From Muribaculaceae bacterium (GTDB lineage Bacteria; Bacteroidota; Bacteroidia; Bacteroidales; Muribaculaceae), in contig JAIECF010000110.1 of NCBI GenBank assembly GCA_029068655.1, positions 1 through 64,000 of the forward strand: 64,000 nt of DNA. Direction: 5' to 3'. The notes below the pieces were generated by a model. That model was not told where the DNA came from, made no database searches, and saw only the letters and a program-made list of their open reading frames with translations. A program made the position numbers and the translations under genes. How positions within the stretch are numbered: position 1 is the stretch's first letter; each line of letters opens with the position of its first letter. Of the stretch, positions 16,821-24,929 are shown piece by piece.

Positions 16821-18323
16821 ATGAGCATCCCTTTTATTACGGCCGAAGAGGCTGCTTCCTACATCAAAAACGGTGATAATGTGGGTCTCTCGGGCTTTAC
16901 CGCCTCCGGTACCCCAAAAGTTGTAACGGTTGCCTTGGCCAAGCGCGCCAAGGAACTCCATGAAAAAGGACTCCCCTTCAAGATCAATCTCTTCACGGGA
17001 GCTTCCACCAACGACCATGTCGACGGCGAGCTCTCCCGTGCGGACGCCATCGCCATCCGCACGCCCTATCAGGGTCATAGCGACTCCCGCAAGGCGATTA
17101 ACGCCCAGGCCATCAACTATTTCGACGGCCACCTCAGCATGCTGGCGCAGGATCTCCGCTATGGATTCTTCGGCGACATCGATGTGGCAATCATCGAGGT
17201 GACCGAGATGAGCCCCAATGGCGACGTAATCCTGGGCGCCGGTCTCGGTATGACACCGACGCTCGCGAAAATGGCCAAGAAGATCATACTTGAATATTCA
17301 AGCTACTACAAGACCTCTTTCCGTGGCTTCCACGACAACTACGTGCCTCTTGATCCTCCTCACCGCCGCGAGATACCTATCTATAAACCATCCGACCGCA
17401 TCGGCTCTACGGTGCTCCACCTTGATCCGAAGAAGATCATTGGCGTGGTTCCCTCAAATGCATCGGAAGGCGTCAAGCCCTTCACTCCCTCCGATGCGGT
17501 TACTCATCAGATAGGCGAGAACGTCTGCAACTTCCTCGTGCAGCAGCTTCGCAGCGGAATGCTCCCCAAGGAATTCCTTCCCATCCAGTCGGGTGTGGGC
17601 AACGTAGCCAACTCTGTCCTTTACGGTCTGGGCGAGAACCCGGAGATCCCGGCCTTCGAGATGTATACCGAGGTAATCCAGGACGCCGTCATGACTCTCA
17701 TGGAGCAGGGACACTGCAAGTTTGCCTCCACATGCGCCATGACCTTCTCAGACGACGCCATGCTCCACTTCATGGAAAACATCGACTTCTTCCGCGACAA
17801 GATCCTTCTCCGTTCCGGCGAGATCTCTAACAGTCCTGAAGTAGTGCGCCGACTCGGCGTCATCACAATGAATACCGCCCTTGAGGCCGATATCTACGGC
17901 AACGTCAACTCCACCCACGTGCTCGGCACCAAGATGATGAATGGTATAGGCGGCTCAGGCGACTTCACACGCAACGGCTACCTCTCGATCTTCTCATGTC
18001 CCTCTGTCCAGAAGGGGGGCAAGATCTCGGCAATCGTACCGATGTGCTCGCATATCGACCATTCAGAACACTCAGTGAATGTCCTCATCACAGAGCAGGG
18101 TGTTGCCGATCTCCGTGGCAAGGATCCGCGCCAGCGTGCCACTACAATCATCGAAAATTGTGTGCATCCGATGTATAAGGAGATCATGTGGGACTACCTC
18201 AAGCTGGCCAACAAGGGAGTTAAGGCCCATACTCCGCATCACCTCCACGCAGCTTTCGCGCTCCACGAGACATTTATCGACTGCGGCGATATGTCGCAGG
18301 TGGATTTCGCGAAGTACTATTGA
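16821..18323 (+). CDS. acetyl-CoA hydrolase/succinate CoA-transferase family
   Basis: A 500-residue class I CoA-transferase of the acetyl-CoA hydrolase/transferase family (Cat1, ScpC, AarC relatives), moving CoA between succinate, acetate or propionate. In gut Bacteroidales such enzymes serve the succinate-propionate route. Typical segments are SGFTASGTPK near the N-terminus, TEVIQDAVMTL (containing the Glu expected to form the glutamyl-CoA intermediate), NSTHVLGTKMMNGIGGSGDF, and ITEQGVADLRGKDPRQR near the end. The start at 16821 is set by the promoter. The exact acyl substrate cannot be read from the sequence. Confidence 0.9.
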   Translation: MSIPFITAEEAASYIKNGDNVGLSGFTASGTPKVVTVALAKRAKELHEKGLPFKINLFTGASTNDHVDGELSRADAIAIRTPYQGHSDSRKAINAQAINYFDGHLSMLAQDLRYGFFGDIDVAIIEVTEMSPNGDVILGAGLGMTPTLAKMAKKIILEYSSYYKTSFRGFHDNYVPLDPPHRREIPIYKPSDRIGSTVLHLDPKKIIGVVPSNASEGVKPFTPSDAVTHQIGENVCNFLVQQLRSGMLPKEFLPIQSGVGNVANSVLYGLGENPEIPAFEMYTEVIQDAVMTLMEQGHCKFASTCAMTFSDDAMLHFMENIDFFRDKILLRSGEISNSPEVVRRLGVITMNTALEADIYGNVNSTHVLGTKMMNGIGGSGDFTRNGYLSIFSCPSVQKGGKISAIVPMCSHIDHSEHSVNVLITEQGVADLRGKDPRQRATTIIENCVHPMYKEIMWDYLKLANKGVKAHTPHHLHAAFALHETFIDCGDMSQVDFAKYY

Positions 18324-18374
18324 TTAAGTCTTGAGTCTTGAGTCTTAAGTCTTGAGTCTTGAGATTGAGATTGA
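18324..18374 (+). repeat. heptamer array after the CoA-transferase gene
   Basis: Starting at the stop codon: AAGTCTT and GAGTCTT units in tandem, then GAGATT units. Same 7-base period as arrays at 50569, 53972, 54192 and 55188. Confidence 0.75.
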
Positions 18375-18425
18375 ATAATTGAATTGGATTTTTATAAGGC
18401 GATTGCCCGGAAGGGGGAATCGCCT

Positions 18426-19889
18426 TTATCTTTTGCCTGCTAATATGGCTTTGATTTCGGAAAGTTCAGGTACCCGGAGGAGGGCAAGGATGAGGACGAC
18501 GACGCCCACTCCGGTGATGCCCTGGATAGCAAGGGCGGCGAGCGAGGCAGGATTAAGCCAGCGGGAGATGTCGCCGGCGGGCAAGGGCATAAGGCAGATG
18601 GCGATGGCGGCGATCAGGGCTGCGAAAGCGAAGGGGATAATGTCTCTGATAAGCTCTGTGACGGCGTAGCCTGTGGAGCGAGCCGCGATTATGCCGGCGG
18701 CTATCCATGTGACTACCGTAGCCGCCAGCTGTCCCCATACGAGGGCCTCCAGACTCATTGTGAAGACTGTAGCGAGAAGAGCTATGGCAGTGGTGATGTC
18801 TTTTAGGATCTCTACCGTCACTATCTTCCGTCCATGGCCGAGAGCCATCATGAAATTGCTGTAGAGAGAGATGAAGACAGTTCCAATGCCACGGATGCAG
18901 AGTATGCGGAACAAAGGTATGGCAACGTCCCATTTCGTGCCGAAAAGGAAGTGGAAGATACTCCCTCCGCATGCAGCCACTATTGTCAGCGCAGGAAACG
19001 CAAGGAGCGCGGAAAACCGGTCGATCCGCCGCATGTAGCGATGGAATGTCTGAATGTCGTCCTGCACCTTCGCAAGCAGGGGAACGAACGAGGATGTAAG
19101 TATCTGCGACAGGGATGCGCTTCCCATCTTGCTCCACTTGTCGGCCTGGCTGTAGCTTCCGAGCTGTGTAAGCGAATACCATTTGCCTATGACAAACTGG
19201 TAGATGTTGAGGAATAAAGTATTGAAAAGCTGAGAGATGAAGACGCTGAGGCCGATGTGCCGGATATCGCGGAGAGAGTGGCGGGAGAATACGGCCTTGG
19301 GCATCCAGTCGCCTGAGGCCCACAGCCAGCCGCTTTTCAGCGCTGCGAGCGCCACCGACTGCCACACTATGGCCCACGCGCCGAAACCGGCTATGGCGAG
19401 CGCTATTCCCAGGCATGCCGACACAGACAGCGCGAAGAGGTCGGCGAGCGCGATATGCTTCACATCCATGCGCTTCATCAGACGGTTGGTCTGAACTATG
19501 CCGAGTCCCGTCAGCACGAACGTGAGAAACATGACCCGGCTCAGCGATGTGAGTACCGGCGCTCCGAAGAATCGGGCTATGAGGGGCGCACAGAAGTAGA
19601 GCACGGCATAGACAGCCACGCTTATACCCAGGTTAAACCAGAAGACGGTGCTGTAATCATCTTCATCAGGCTCTTTTTTCTGGAGGAGCGCGGCCCCGAA
19701 GCCGGAGTCGACGAAAAGGATCGCGAAGGCCTGAAATACACCAAGGACTCCTACAAGGCCGAAGTCTTCCTTGCTCAGCAGGTTGGCGAGAACGATGCCG
19801 CTGAGTCCGTAGAGCACCTGGGTGGCCACACGGTCGATCGTGTTCCACTTCAGGGTTCCCGCAGTCCTATCTTTCAATCCGGAATTCAT
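18426..19889 (-). CDS. Wzx-like polysaccharide/lipopolysaccharide flippase
   Basis: A 487-residue integral membrane protein with about 12-14 membrane segments, of the MOP (MATE-like) flippase superfamily, closest in pattern to WzxC-type lipopolysaccharide exporters (WNTIDRVATQVLYGLSGIV, NLLSKEDFGLVGVLGVF at the N-terminus). It should flip lipid-linked oligosaccharide to the outer leaflet of the inner membrane. No glycosyltransferase cluster lies next to it, so it may work with enzymes encoded elsewhere. Confidence 0.85.
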   Translation of the reverse strand: MNSGLKDRTAGTLKWNTIDRVATQVLYGLSGIVLANLLSKEDFGLVGVLGVFQAFAILFVDSGFGAALLQKKEPDEDDYSTVFWFNLGISVAVYAVLYFCAPLIARFFGAPVLTSLSRVMFLTFVLTGLGIVQTNRLMKRMDVKHIALADLFALSVSACLGIALAIAGFGAWAIVWQSVALAALKSGWLWASGDWMPKAVFSRHSLRDIRHIGLSVFISQLFNTLFLNIYQFVIGKWYSLTQLGSYSQADKWSKMGSASLSQILTSSFVPLLAKVQDDIQTFHRYMRRIDRFSALLAFPALTIVAACGGSIFHFLFGTKWDVAIPLFRILCIRGIGTVFISLYSNFMMALGHGRKIVTVEILKDITTAIALLATVFTMSLEALVWGQLAATVVTWIAAGIIAARSTGYAVTELIRDIIPFAFAALIAAIAICLMPLPAGDISRWLNPASLAALAIQGITGVGVVVLILALLRVPELSEIKAILAGKR

Positions 19890-19962
19890 AATGCATTATC
19901 CACGATTAGGCGGGGGCTTGACACGTGTTGCGACGGTTGGGTAATAGTCGTCCCATATGGGA

Positions 19963-20661
19963 TCAGTCGGATTCGAGGGGGAAAAGCTTTCCTCCTCCTT
20001 TCTTATCGATCTTTGGCGACCCTTTATAGTAGATCTTGGTATTGCCTATACCGCGTACCTTAAGTTCTTCGGTGGGCCAGCATCCTATGGAGCCCTGACC
20101 GAGCATCTTGCAGTTTACGGTGACAGCCTCCAGACGGTCGGCCTGTATGGTGCCGTTGCCGAGCATAGTGAAGCTTGCAGCCTGGCAGTGGCCCGATACT
20201 GATATGGTGCCGTTGCCTGACTTGATGGAGGCCCCGACTTTGGTAGCCCTGATATTCTCGGCCACTATAGAGCCGTTGCCCATCACCGACAGATCGAGGT
20301 TGCTGCCCGGAGCCACGGCCTTGAGCGTCAGTGTCGATTCCGCTGAGAGCGAAGCGTTTTCGAGGAAATCGGAATAGACGTAGAGTGTAGGCAGTTCCGG
20401 ATCATCCACATACATAGTCTCCACCTGGATGCGGAGCTTATTGCCCTTATGGGTGATGATGAATGCGTTGGCATATTTCTGCTCTCCCTCATATGTCACG
20501 CGGCTCGGAGTGCCGTCAGCTCCGACATAGACCACGTTGACGTTGTCGTCGACGGAGACCTTGCTGAACTGCCCGACAGGCAGCGTAAACTCTCTCGCGC
20601 ATATATTGAGTGCTCCGAGTAGCACTGCGGCGAGGAGGAGGATGTGATGTTTCGTTGTCAT
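19963..20661 (-). CDS. DUF2807 (head GIN) exported protein
   Basis: A 232-residue protein with a signal peptide (LLLAAVLLGALNICA). The body has the repetitive beta-helix texture of DUF2807 proteins: NASLSAESTLTLKAV, LDLSVMGNGSIVAENIR, VGASIKSGNGTISVSGH, FTMLGNGTIQAD, KMLGQGSIGC. Function unknown in the family; an adhesin-like or envelope role is often guessed. It lies 74 bases upstream of the flippase gene on the same strand and may be co-transcribed. Confidence 0.85.
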   Translation of the reverse strand: MTTKHHILLLAAVLLGALNICAREFTLPVGQFSKVSVDDNVNVVYVGADGTPSRVTYEGEQKYANAFIITHKGNKLRIQVETMYVDDPELPTLYVYSDFLENASLSAESTLTLKAVAPGSNLDLSVMGNGSIVAENIRATKVGASIKSGNGTISVSGHCQAASFTMLGNGTIQADRLEAVTVNCKMLGQGSIGCWPTEELKVRGIGNTKIYYKGSPKIDKKGGGKLFPLESD

Positions 20662-20734
20662 TGTTATCGTTTTGAGATTTATCGGGATTAATCGAGAATT
20701 ATCATGATTTATCTGGATTCAGCGTGGCTGTCCT

Positions 20735-21724
20735 TCATTTTTCGATCTTGAAGAAACGCTCTTCTATCTCCTGTAGAAGATTCTCCAGATCATCTTCCGT
20801 CTCCGCCCTAAGAAGGCGTATGCGGGTCTCTCGGAAGTCGGGTATGCCCTTCAGGAGAGGAGTGGAGGCGAGGTGGCGCCTTACGTGCAGGATTCCGCGG
20901 TATTCGTCGATACGCTCGATCGATTCCCTGATCTGCCTGCGCAGGAGAGCGAACTTCTCGGCGTCTGTTATCTCCGGGATCCGGCCTGACTCGAGATACT
21001 CCTTCACCTCGCGGAAAATCCAGGGGGCACCGAAACTGGCTCTCCCTATCATCACACCGTCGACGCCATATGTGTCGAAGGCGTTTTTCGCCTGTTGCGC
21101 CGTCTTTATGTCGCCGTTGCCGATGATGGGAATCTCCATCCTCGGATCGGCCTTCACCTCTCCGATGAGTGTCCAGTCGGCGTCGCCGGTATACATCTGC
21201 GAGCGGGTGCGGCCATGGATGGTCAACGCTTTTATGCCGCAGTCCTGCAGACGCGGGGCAAGCTCGGTGATGATCTTGCTACCGCAGTCCCATCCGAGAC
21301 GGGTCTTGACAGTGACCGGGATATCTACGGCCTCCACTACAGCCTTCGTGATGGCGAGCATCTTCCCGGGATCGCGCAGCATTCCCGCTCCGGCCCCCTT
21401 CGCGGCCACTTTCTTTACCGGGCATCCGAAGTTTATATCGAGAATGTCGGGGCGCGCCTGCTCCACCATCCTTGCGGCTTCTACCATAGCTTCCGGCTCG
21501 CGACCGTAGATCTGTATGGCTACCGGGCGCTCGCGGTCGTCGATGGTAAGTTTACGGGTGGTAGAATTTATATTGCGTACCAGAGCCTCGGCCGACACGA
21601 ATTCCGTGTAGACCATGGCCGCCCCCTGCTCGCGGCAGATGAGGCGGAACGAAGGGTCGGTGACGTCTTCCATGGGAGCGAGCATCACAGGGCGCTCCCC
21701 GAGTTCTATACTGTCGATCTTCAT
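20735..21724 (-). CDS. dusB: tRNA-dihydrouridine synthase
   Basis: A 329-residue FMN-dependent enzyme that reduces uridines in the tRNA D-loop. The sequence shows VMLAPMEDVTDPSFRLICRE, DINFGCPVKKVAAKGAGAG (with the catalytic Cys), VTVKTRLGW, LTIHGRTRSQMY and GNGDI, the usual Dus order; the pattern fits the DusB group. The start is the ATG at 21724, whose bases overlap the stop codon of the upstream M16 peptidase gene (ATGA), so translation is coupled. A longer open frame upstream is an out-of-frame reading of the peptidase gene. Confidence 0.93.
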   Translation of the reverse strand: MKIDSIELGERPVMLAPMEDVTDPSFRLICREQGAAMVYTEFVSAEALVRNINSTTRKLTIDDRERPVAIQIYGREPEAMVEAARMVEQARPDILDINFGCPVKKVAAKGAGAGMLRDPGKMLAITKAVVEAVDIPVTVKTRLGWDCGSKIITELAPRLQDCGIKALTIHGRTRSQMYTGDADWTLIGEVKADPRMEIPIIGNGDIKTAQQAKNAFDTYGVDGVMIGRASFGAPWIFREVKEYLESGRIPEITDAEKFALLRRQIRESIERIDEYRGILHVRRHLASTPLLKGIPDFRETRIRLLRAETEDDLENLLQEIEERFFKIEK

Positions 21725-22938
21725 AGCAGTGTCAGTCTGGAACAACGGGAGGGGGCGAGCAGTTCGGCTACCTCGCGCAGCTGCGTGGATGTCACTTCCC
21801 GGATGCGTTCGGCCGTGTGCTCCGTGTCGTAGATGGCGCCGCGGAAGAGAAAGCTCTTCCCCATGTTGATGGCCATGTTCTCGCGGTTGTCGGTGCTTAC
21901 GAGGAGCTGGCCGCAATACTGGGTCTTTATCTTTTCGAGCATGCGTTCGGTCATAGTGGTCTGAGCCAGCCTGTCGAGTTCGCGTCGTACTATCGACAGG
22001 CATTTCCTGACGTTGCTCTTGTCGCATCCTATATAGACGTTCCAGAGGCCTGTGTCGCTGAACATAGAGTTGAAGCTGTCTACTGAATAGACCAGACCCC
22101 GTTTCTCGCGAAGCTCGCTGTTGAGCCGGCTGCTCATACAGGGCCCCCCGATGTAGTTGTTGAGGAGATATAGCGCAAACCGGCGAGGATCGTCGCGGCT
22201 GAAGACGCGGGTTCCGTAGATGGTATGGGCCTGGAAGCCGTCGTTGTCGATCACTTCGTCGAAGGGAGGAAGCTCGGCCGGCACGATACGCGGCGGACGG
22301 CGGAAAGGAAAATTGAGGAGTCCGAAATGCTTCTCGACACGCCTGATAAGCTTGTCGGGATCGTCGGGGCCCGAGATGTAGACCACCATATTGCCTGGTG
22401 TATAGTTCAGGTCGAGAAACTGACGGCACTCCCTGCCTGTCAGCGAGCGGACACTCTCCGGAGTGCCGAGTATATTGTGGGCGAGGGCATTCCCCTTGAA
22501 GATGCGTTCCTCGTATTCATCGTAGACATTTTCGGACGGCGAGTCGAGATATGACTTAATCTCCTCAACCACAACCTCATGCTCCGTCTCTATCTCATGC
22601 TGGGGGAAAAGCGAGTTGGCGATGATGTCGGCGAGCAGTTCTATTGCCCTGTCGGCGTAGCCCGCAGGAGCGCTCGTGTATATGATGGTGCTCTCTTTCG
22701 AGGTGCTTGCGTTCAGTTCGCCTCCGATGCTCTCCATGCGGGCCGAGATAGCGGCGGATTTCCGTTTCCATGTACCCTTGAAGATGGTATGCTCGACGAA
22801 GTGGGCAAGTCCGTAGCGATCGGGCGATTCATCGCGGCTTCCGCTGCCCACCACCACTCCGATGTAGGCCACTTTGGCATCCGTGCGGCATACCGCTACC
22901 CGAAGGCCGTTGTGTAATGTATGCGTTGTATAATTCAT
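21721..22938 (-). CDS. M16 family zinc metallopeptidase
   Basis: A 405-residue peptidase of the M16 (pitrilysin/mitochondrial processing peptidase) family. The inverted zinc motif HFVEH is at residues 46-50, with the distal Glu in the EHEVVVEEIKSY segment. The second half has the usual inactive repeat. Single-domain M16B proteins of this length work as dimers on short peptides. Transcription would start almost at the ATG (promoter 22942-22973). The last base pairs overlap the dusB start. Confidence 0.92.
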   Translation of the reverse strand: MNYTTHTLHNGLRVAVCRTDAKVAYIGVVVGSGSRDESPDRYGLAHFVEHTIFKGTWKRKSAAISARMESIGGELNASTSKESTIIYTSAPAGYADRAIELLADIIANSLFPQHEIETEHEVVVEEIKSYLDSPSENVYDEYEERIFKGNALAHNILGTPESVRSLTGRECRQFLDLNYTPGNMVVYISGPDDPDKLIRRVEKHFGLLNFPFRRPPRIVPAELPPFDEVIDNDGFQAHTIYGTRVFSRDDPRRFALYLLNNYIGGPCMSSRLNSELREKRGLVYSVDSFNSMFSDTGLWNVYIGCDKSNVRKCLSIVRRELDRLAQTTMTERMLEKIKTQYCGQLLVSTDNRENMAINMGKSFLFRGAIYDTEHTAERIREVTSTQLREVAELLAPSRCSRLTLL

Positions 22939-22941
22939 CCT

Positions 22942-22973
22942 GCAAATTTACTCAAAAATCCCCATATCTCAAA
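22942..22973 (-). promoter_or_regulatory. promoter of the M16-dusB pair
   Basis: On the minus strand: TTTG (22973-22970), 19 bases, TAAATTTGC (22950-22942). The element ends three bases before the ATG at 22938, so the mRNA is expected to be leaderless or nearly so, as for higB. Confidence 0.6.
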
Positions 22974-22997
22974 ATTTTACTTATAGCGGCGGCGCTT

Positions 22998-23024
22998 TCT
23001 CAAGACTTAAGGCTTAAAACCTAT
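22998..23024 (-). repeat. short heptamer-like run after the 633-residue gene
   Basis: On the minus strand the units TTTTAAG, CCTTAAG, TCTTGAG follow the stop codon at 23028. A short member of the stop-linked heptamer arrays. Confidence 0.45.
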
Positions 23025-23027
23025 AGC

Positions 23028-24929
23028 CTATTCCATCAGAAAACCGTAAGAGGCGCATATGGCGTTGAAGCGTTCCATCTTATGTGTCTTCACGAATGCA
23101 AGCGTAGCGCCGGCCAGAATGGTCATCGCGCGCAGCTCCCTGTCGGTCAGAATCACTTCCCTGAGGCCTGGCAGATCGGAGCGGAGCTTGAGAAGAGTGT
23201 ATCCTCCGTCGCGCACGGCGCAGGCGGTCTGGCGCTGTGCATCATCGATTATCTTCTGCAGGGCTGGCTCCTTATCGGGGTCGACTATCACCTTGAGGTT
23301 TTTGATCCTCTTCTCTAAATCCTCCCTTTTCGTGCAACCCTTGACAAGGGTCTCTGCCGAGATGTGGAAACGAGTAGGACTTATCCTTCGGGCTACGTTG
23401 GCAAGAAACATCTGGAAGGGTGATTTAGGATCCAACGTAAAGATGCAGTTTCTCGAATCGAATTCCAGACTGCAATCGCTCGCCGCGGCCTTCGGAGTGT
23501 AGGTCGAGTCGATGCGTAGAGCATATCTTCCAAGAGGCGTGAGTCTCGCGAATCGCATTCCTTCCATCGGATCGCTTTCCGGACTCCGGGGGGCTGTGTC
23601 CATAGCTATCTCCACCATGCCGAGGGCGCATAGATATTTCAACCAGTGCAGAGCGAACTTCAGTCCGACCTCGTCAAACCATTCTATTGGCATAACTATC
23701 TGTCTGGTATTACTTTCATGCTCTTTGTCGGACCTTCTGACAATCCTTGCCTTGTCACGTCCGGCAGCGCTGAAAAGGTTGAGATAGGTGTAGTTGGCGT
23801 TGCCTTCAATGTCTGAGCACAGCAACCGCATACGGAAATTGTCAAGACTCATCCACTGCCCGGCAGCCTCTCTCAGCAGATGCTGCGCGGCCCCCGCCAC
23901 CCTGGGAGCATAGGAGCCGGACGTCCATGTCTTCGTAAAACCCTGCAGGGCCGGAATGAAGGTGTTGAACATAGGACCGGTTATCATTCCCGGCATTGTA
24001 TCTACCGCGAATCTCGTGAGGCGGAGTATGTCGATATCCGTCTTCGACGCTTTGTCGGAAAGCATTGTAAAGTAGGTCAGGCACAGCATTTCCACGCGGT
24101 CGGGAAGCCATTGTCCGGATGTTATGTTGAAATCCCTTATGTTGGTCTGCCCTTTTACCTTCCTGACGGCAGTAGCGGATATCGATCCGTTGTCGCTCAA
24201 TATCGATCCGTTGAGCGAAATCCCCTTGAGGGCTATGAGGTCGGTGGGTGTATCCTGTTCGAAATCCTCCACTTTAAGACTCATTTCATCGGGGAGCTTC
24301 CCGATGAGGTGAGGGATCCGGGATTCTTTCCCGAAGAAAAGGTCGGAAAGCCTGACACGTGTGAGTGCATCCATACTGAGATTGCCGTGTATGGAATAGC
24401 TTCTGAAGTCTCGTGAATAAGTCTCCCATGTCTTCGTCACAGTAAGATGAGAGAATAGAAGCTCAGGGAAGATGACGCACCCCCAATTATGTCCGTATTC
24501 TATCCTTACCTCACGCCCCAGCTGCTCCCTAAGCTCGAAAGTGCCTACCTCGAGACTGGTTATCAGCCGCTTCCACGCTTTATCGTATCTTCTGTCGGCC
24601 TTCGCTACGGCGAGAACATTTTTCAGATTTCCATAGAAGGAATTATACAGCTGTGTCTGCAGGGGCTCTGTCAGATTCGCTGCCCCGTTTGGCTGCCTCA
24701 GTTCACGCACAGTGCTCTGCATCTTTGCCGTGGAGGAAGAGGAAGCCTTAAGCAAACCTTGCCTCACCATGTCGGCAAATGGCTCGATAACGCGTTTCCT
24801 CTTATCATGATACAATGAAAAGAGACTCCTTCCTGTCTCCTGCACGGAGACATTACCGAGTGTAAGCATTCCTGCCTTGACTACGTTTGAATCCGTTTCG
24901 CTCTTTAGTTCTTTTTCCTTGTTTTTCAT
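23028..24929 (-). CDS. unknown protein coupled to an SNF2 helicase
   Basis: A 633-residue cytoplasmic protein with no signal peptide or membrane segment. I do not recognise a named full-length family. The C-terminal part (FTLDPKSPFQMFLANVARRI, SPTRFHISAETLVKG, KREDLEKRIKNLKVIVDP, then LREVILTDRELRAMTILAG) resembles the helicase-associated XPB/Ssl2-like C-terminal domain, and the middle part reads like winged-helix segments. Its ATG overlaps the stop codon of the SNF2 gene by four bases, so the two are translationally coupled and probably form a complex. Role unknown; DNA repair, chromatin-like remodelling or defence are possible. Confidence 0.75.
   Translation of the reverse strand: MKNKEKELKSETDSNVVKAGMLTLGNVSVQETGRSLFSLYHDKRKRVIEPFADMVRQGLLKASSSSTAKMQSTVRELRQPNGAANLTEPLQTQLYNSFYGNLKNVLAVAKADRRYDKAWKRLITSLEVGTFELREQLGREVRIEYGHNWGCVIFPELLFSHLTVTKTWETYSRDFRSYSIHGNLSMDALTRVRLSDLFFGKESRIPHLIGKLPDEMSLKVEDFEQDTPTDLIALKGISLNGSILSDNGSISATAVRKVKGQTNIRDFNITSGQWLPDRVEMLCLTYFTMLSDKASKTDIDILRLTRFAVDTMPGMITGPMFNTFIPALQGFTKTWTSGSYAPRVAGAAQHLLREAAGQWMSLDNFRMRLLCSDIEGNANYTYLNLFSAAGRDKARIVRRSDKEHESNTRQIVMPIEWFDEVGLKFALHWLKYLCALGMVEIAMDTAPRSPESDPMEGMRFARLTPLGRYALRIDSTYTPKAAASDCSLEFDSRNCIFTLDPKSPFQMFLANVARRISPTRFHISAETLVKGCTKREDLEKRIKNLKVIVDPDKEPALQKIIDDAQRQTACAVRDGGYTLLKLRSDLPGLREVILTDRELRAMTILAGATLAFVKTHKMERFNAICASYGFLME

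Noticed and set aside
21725-22429. A long open frame extending dusB upstream to about 564 residues
   Set aside because: The extension is an out-of-frame reading of the M16 peptidase gene with Arg/Pro/His-rich composition, and the dusB ATG at 21724 overlaps the peptidase stop codon.
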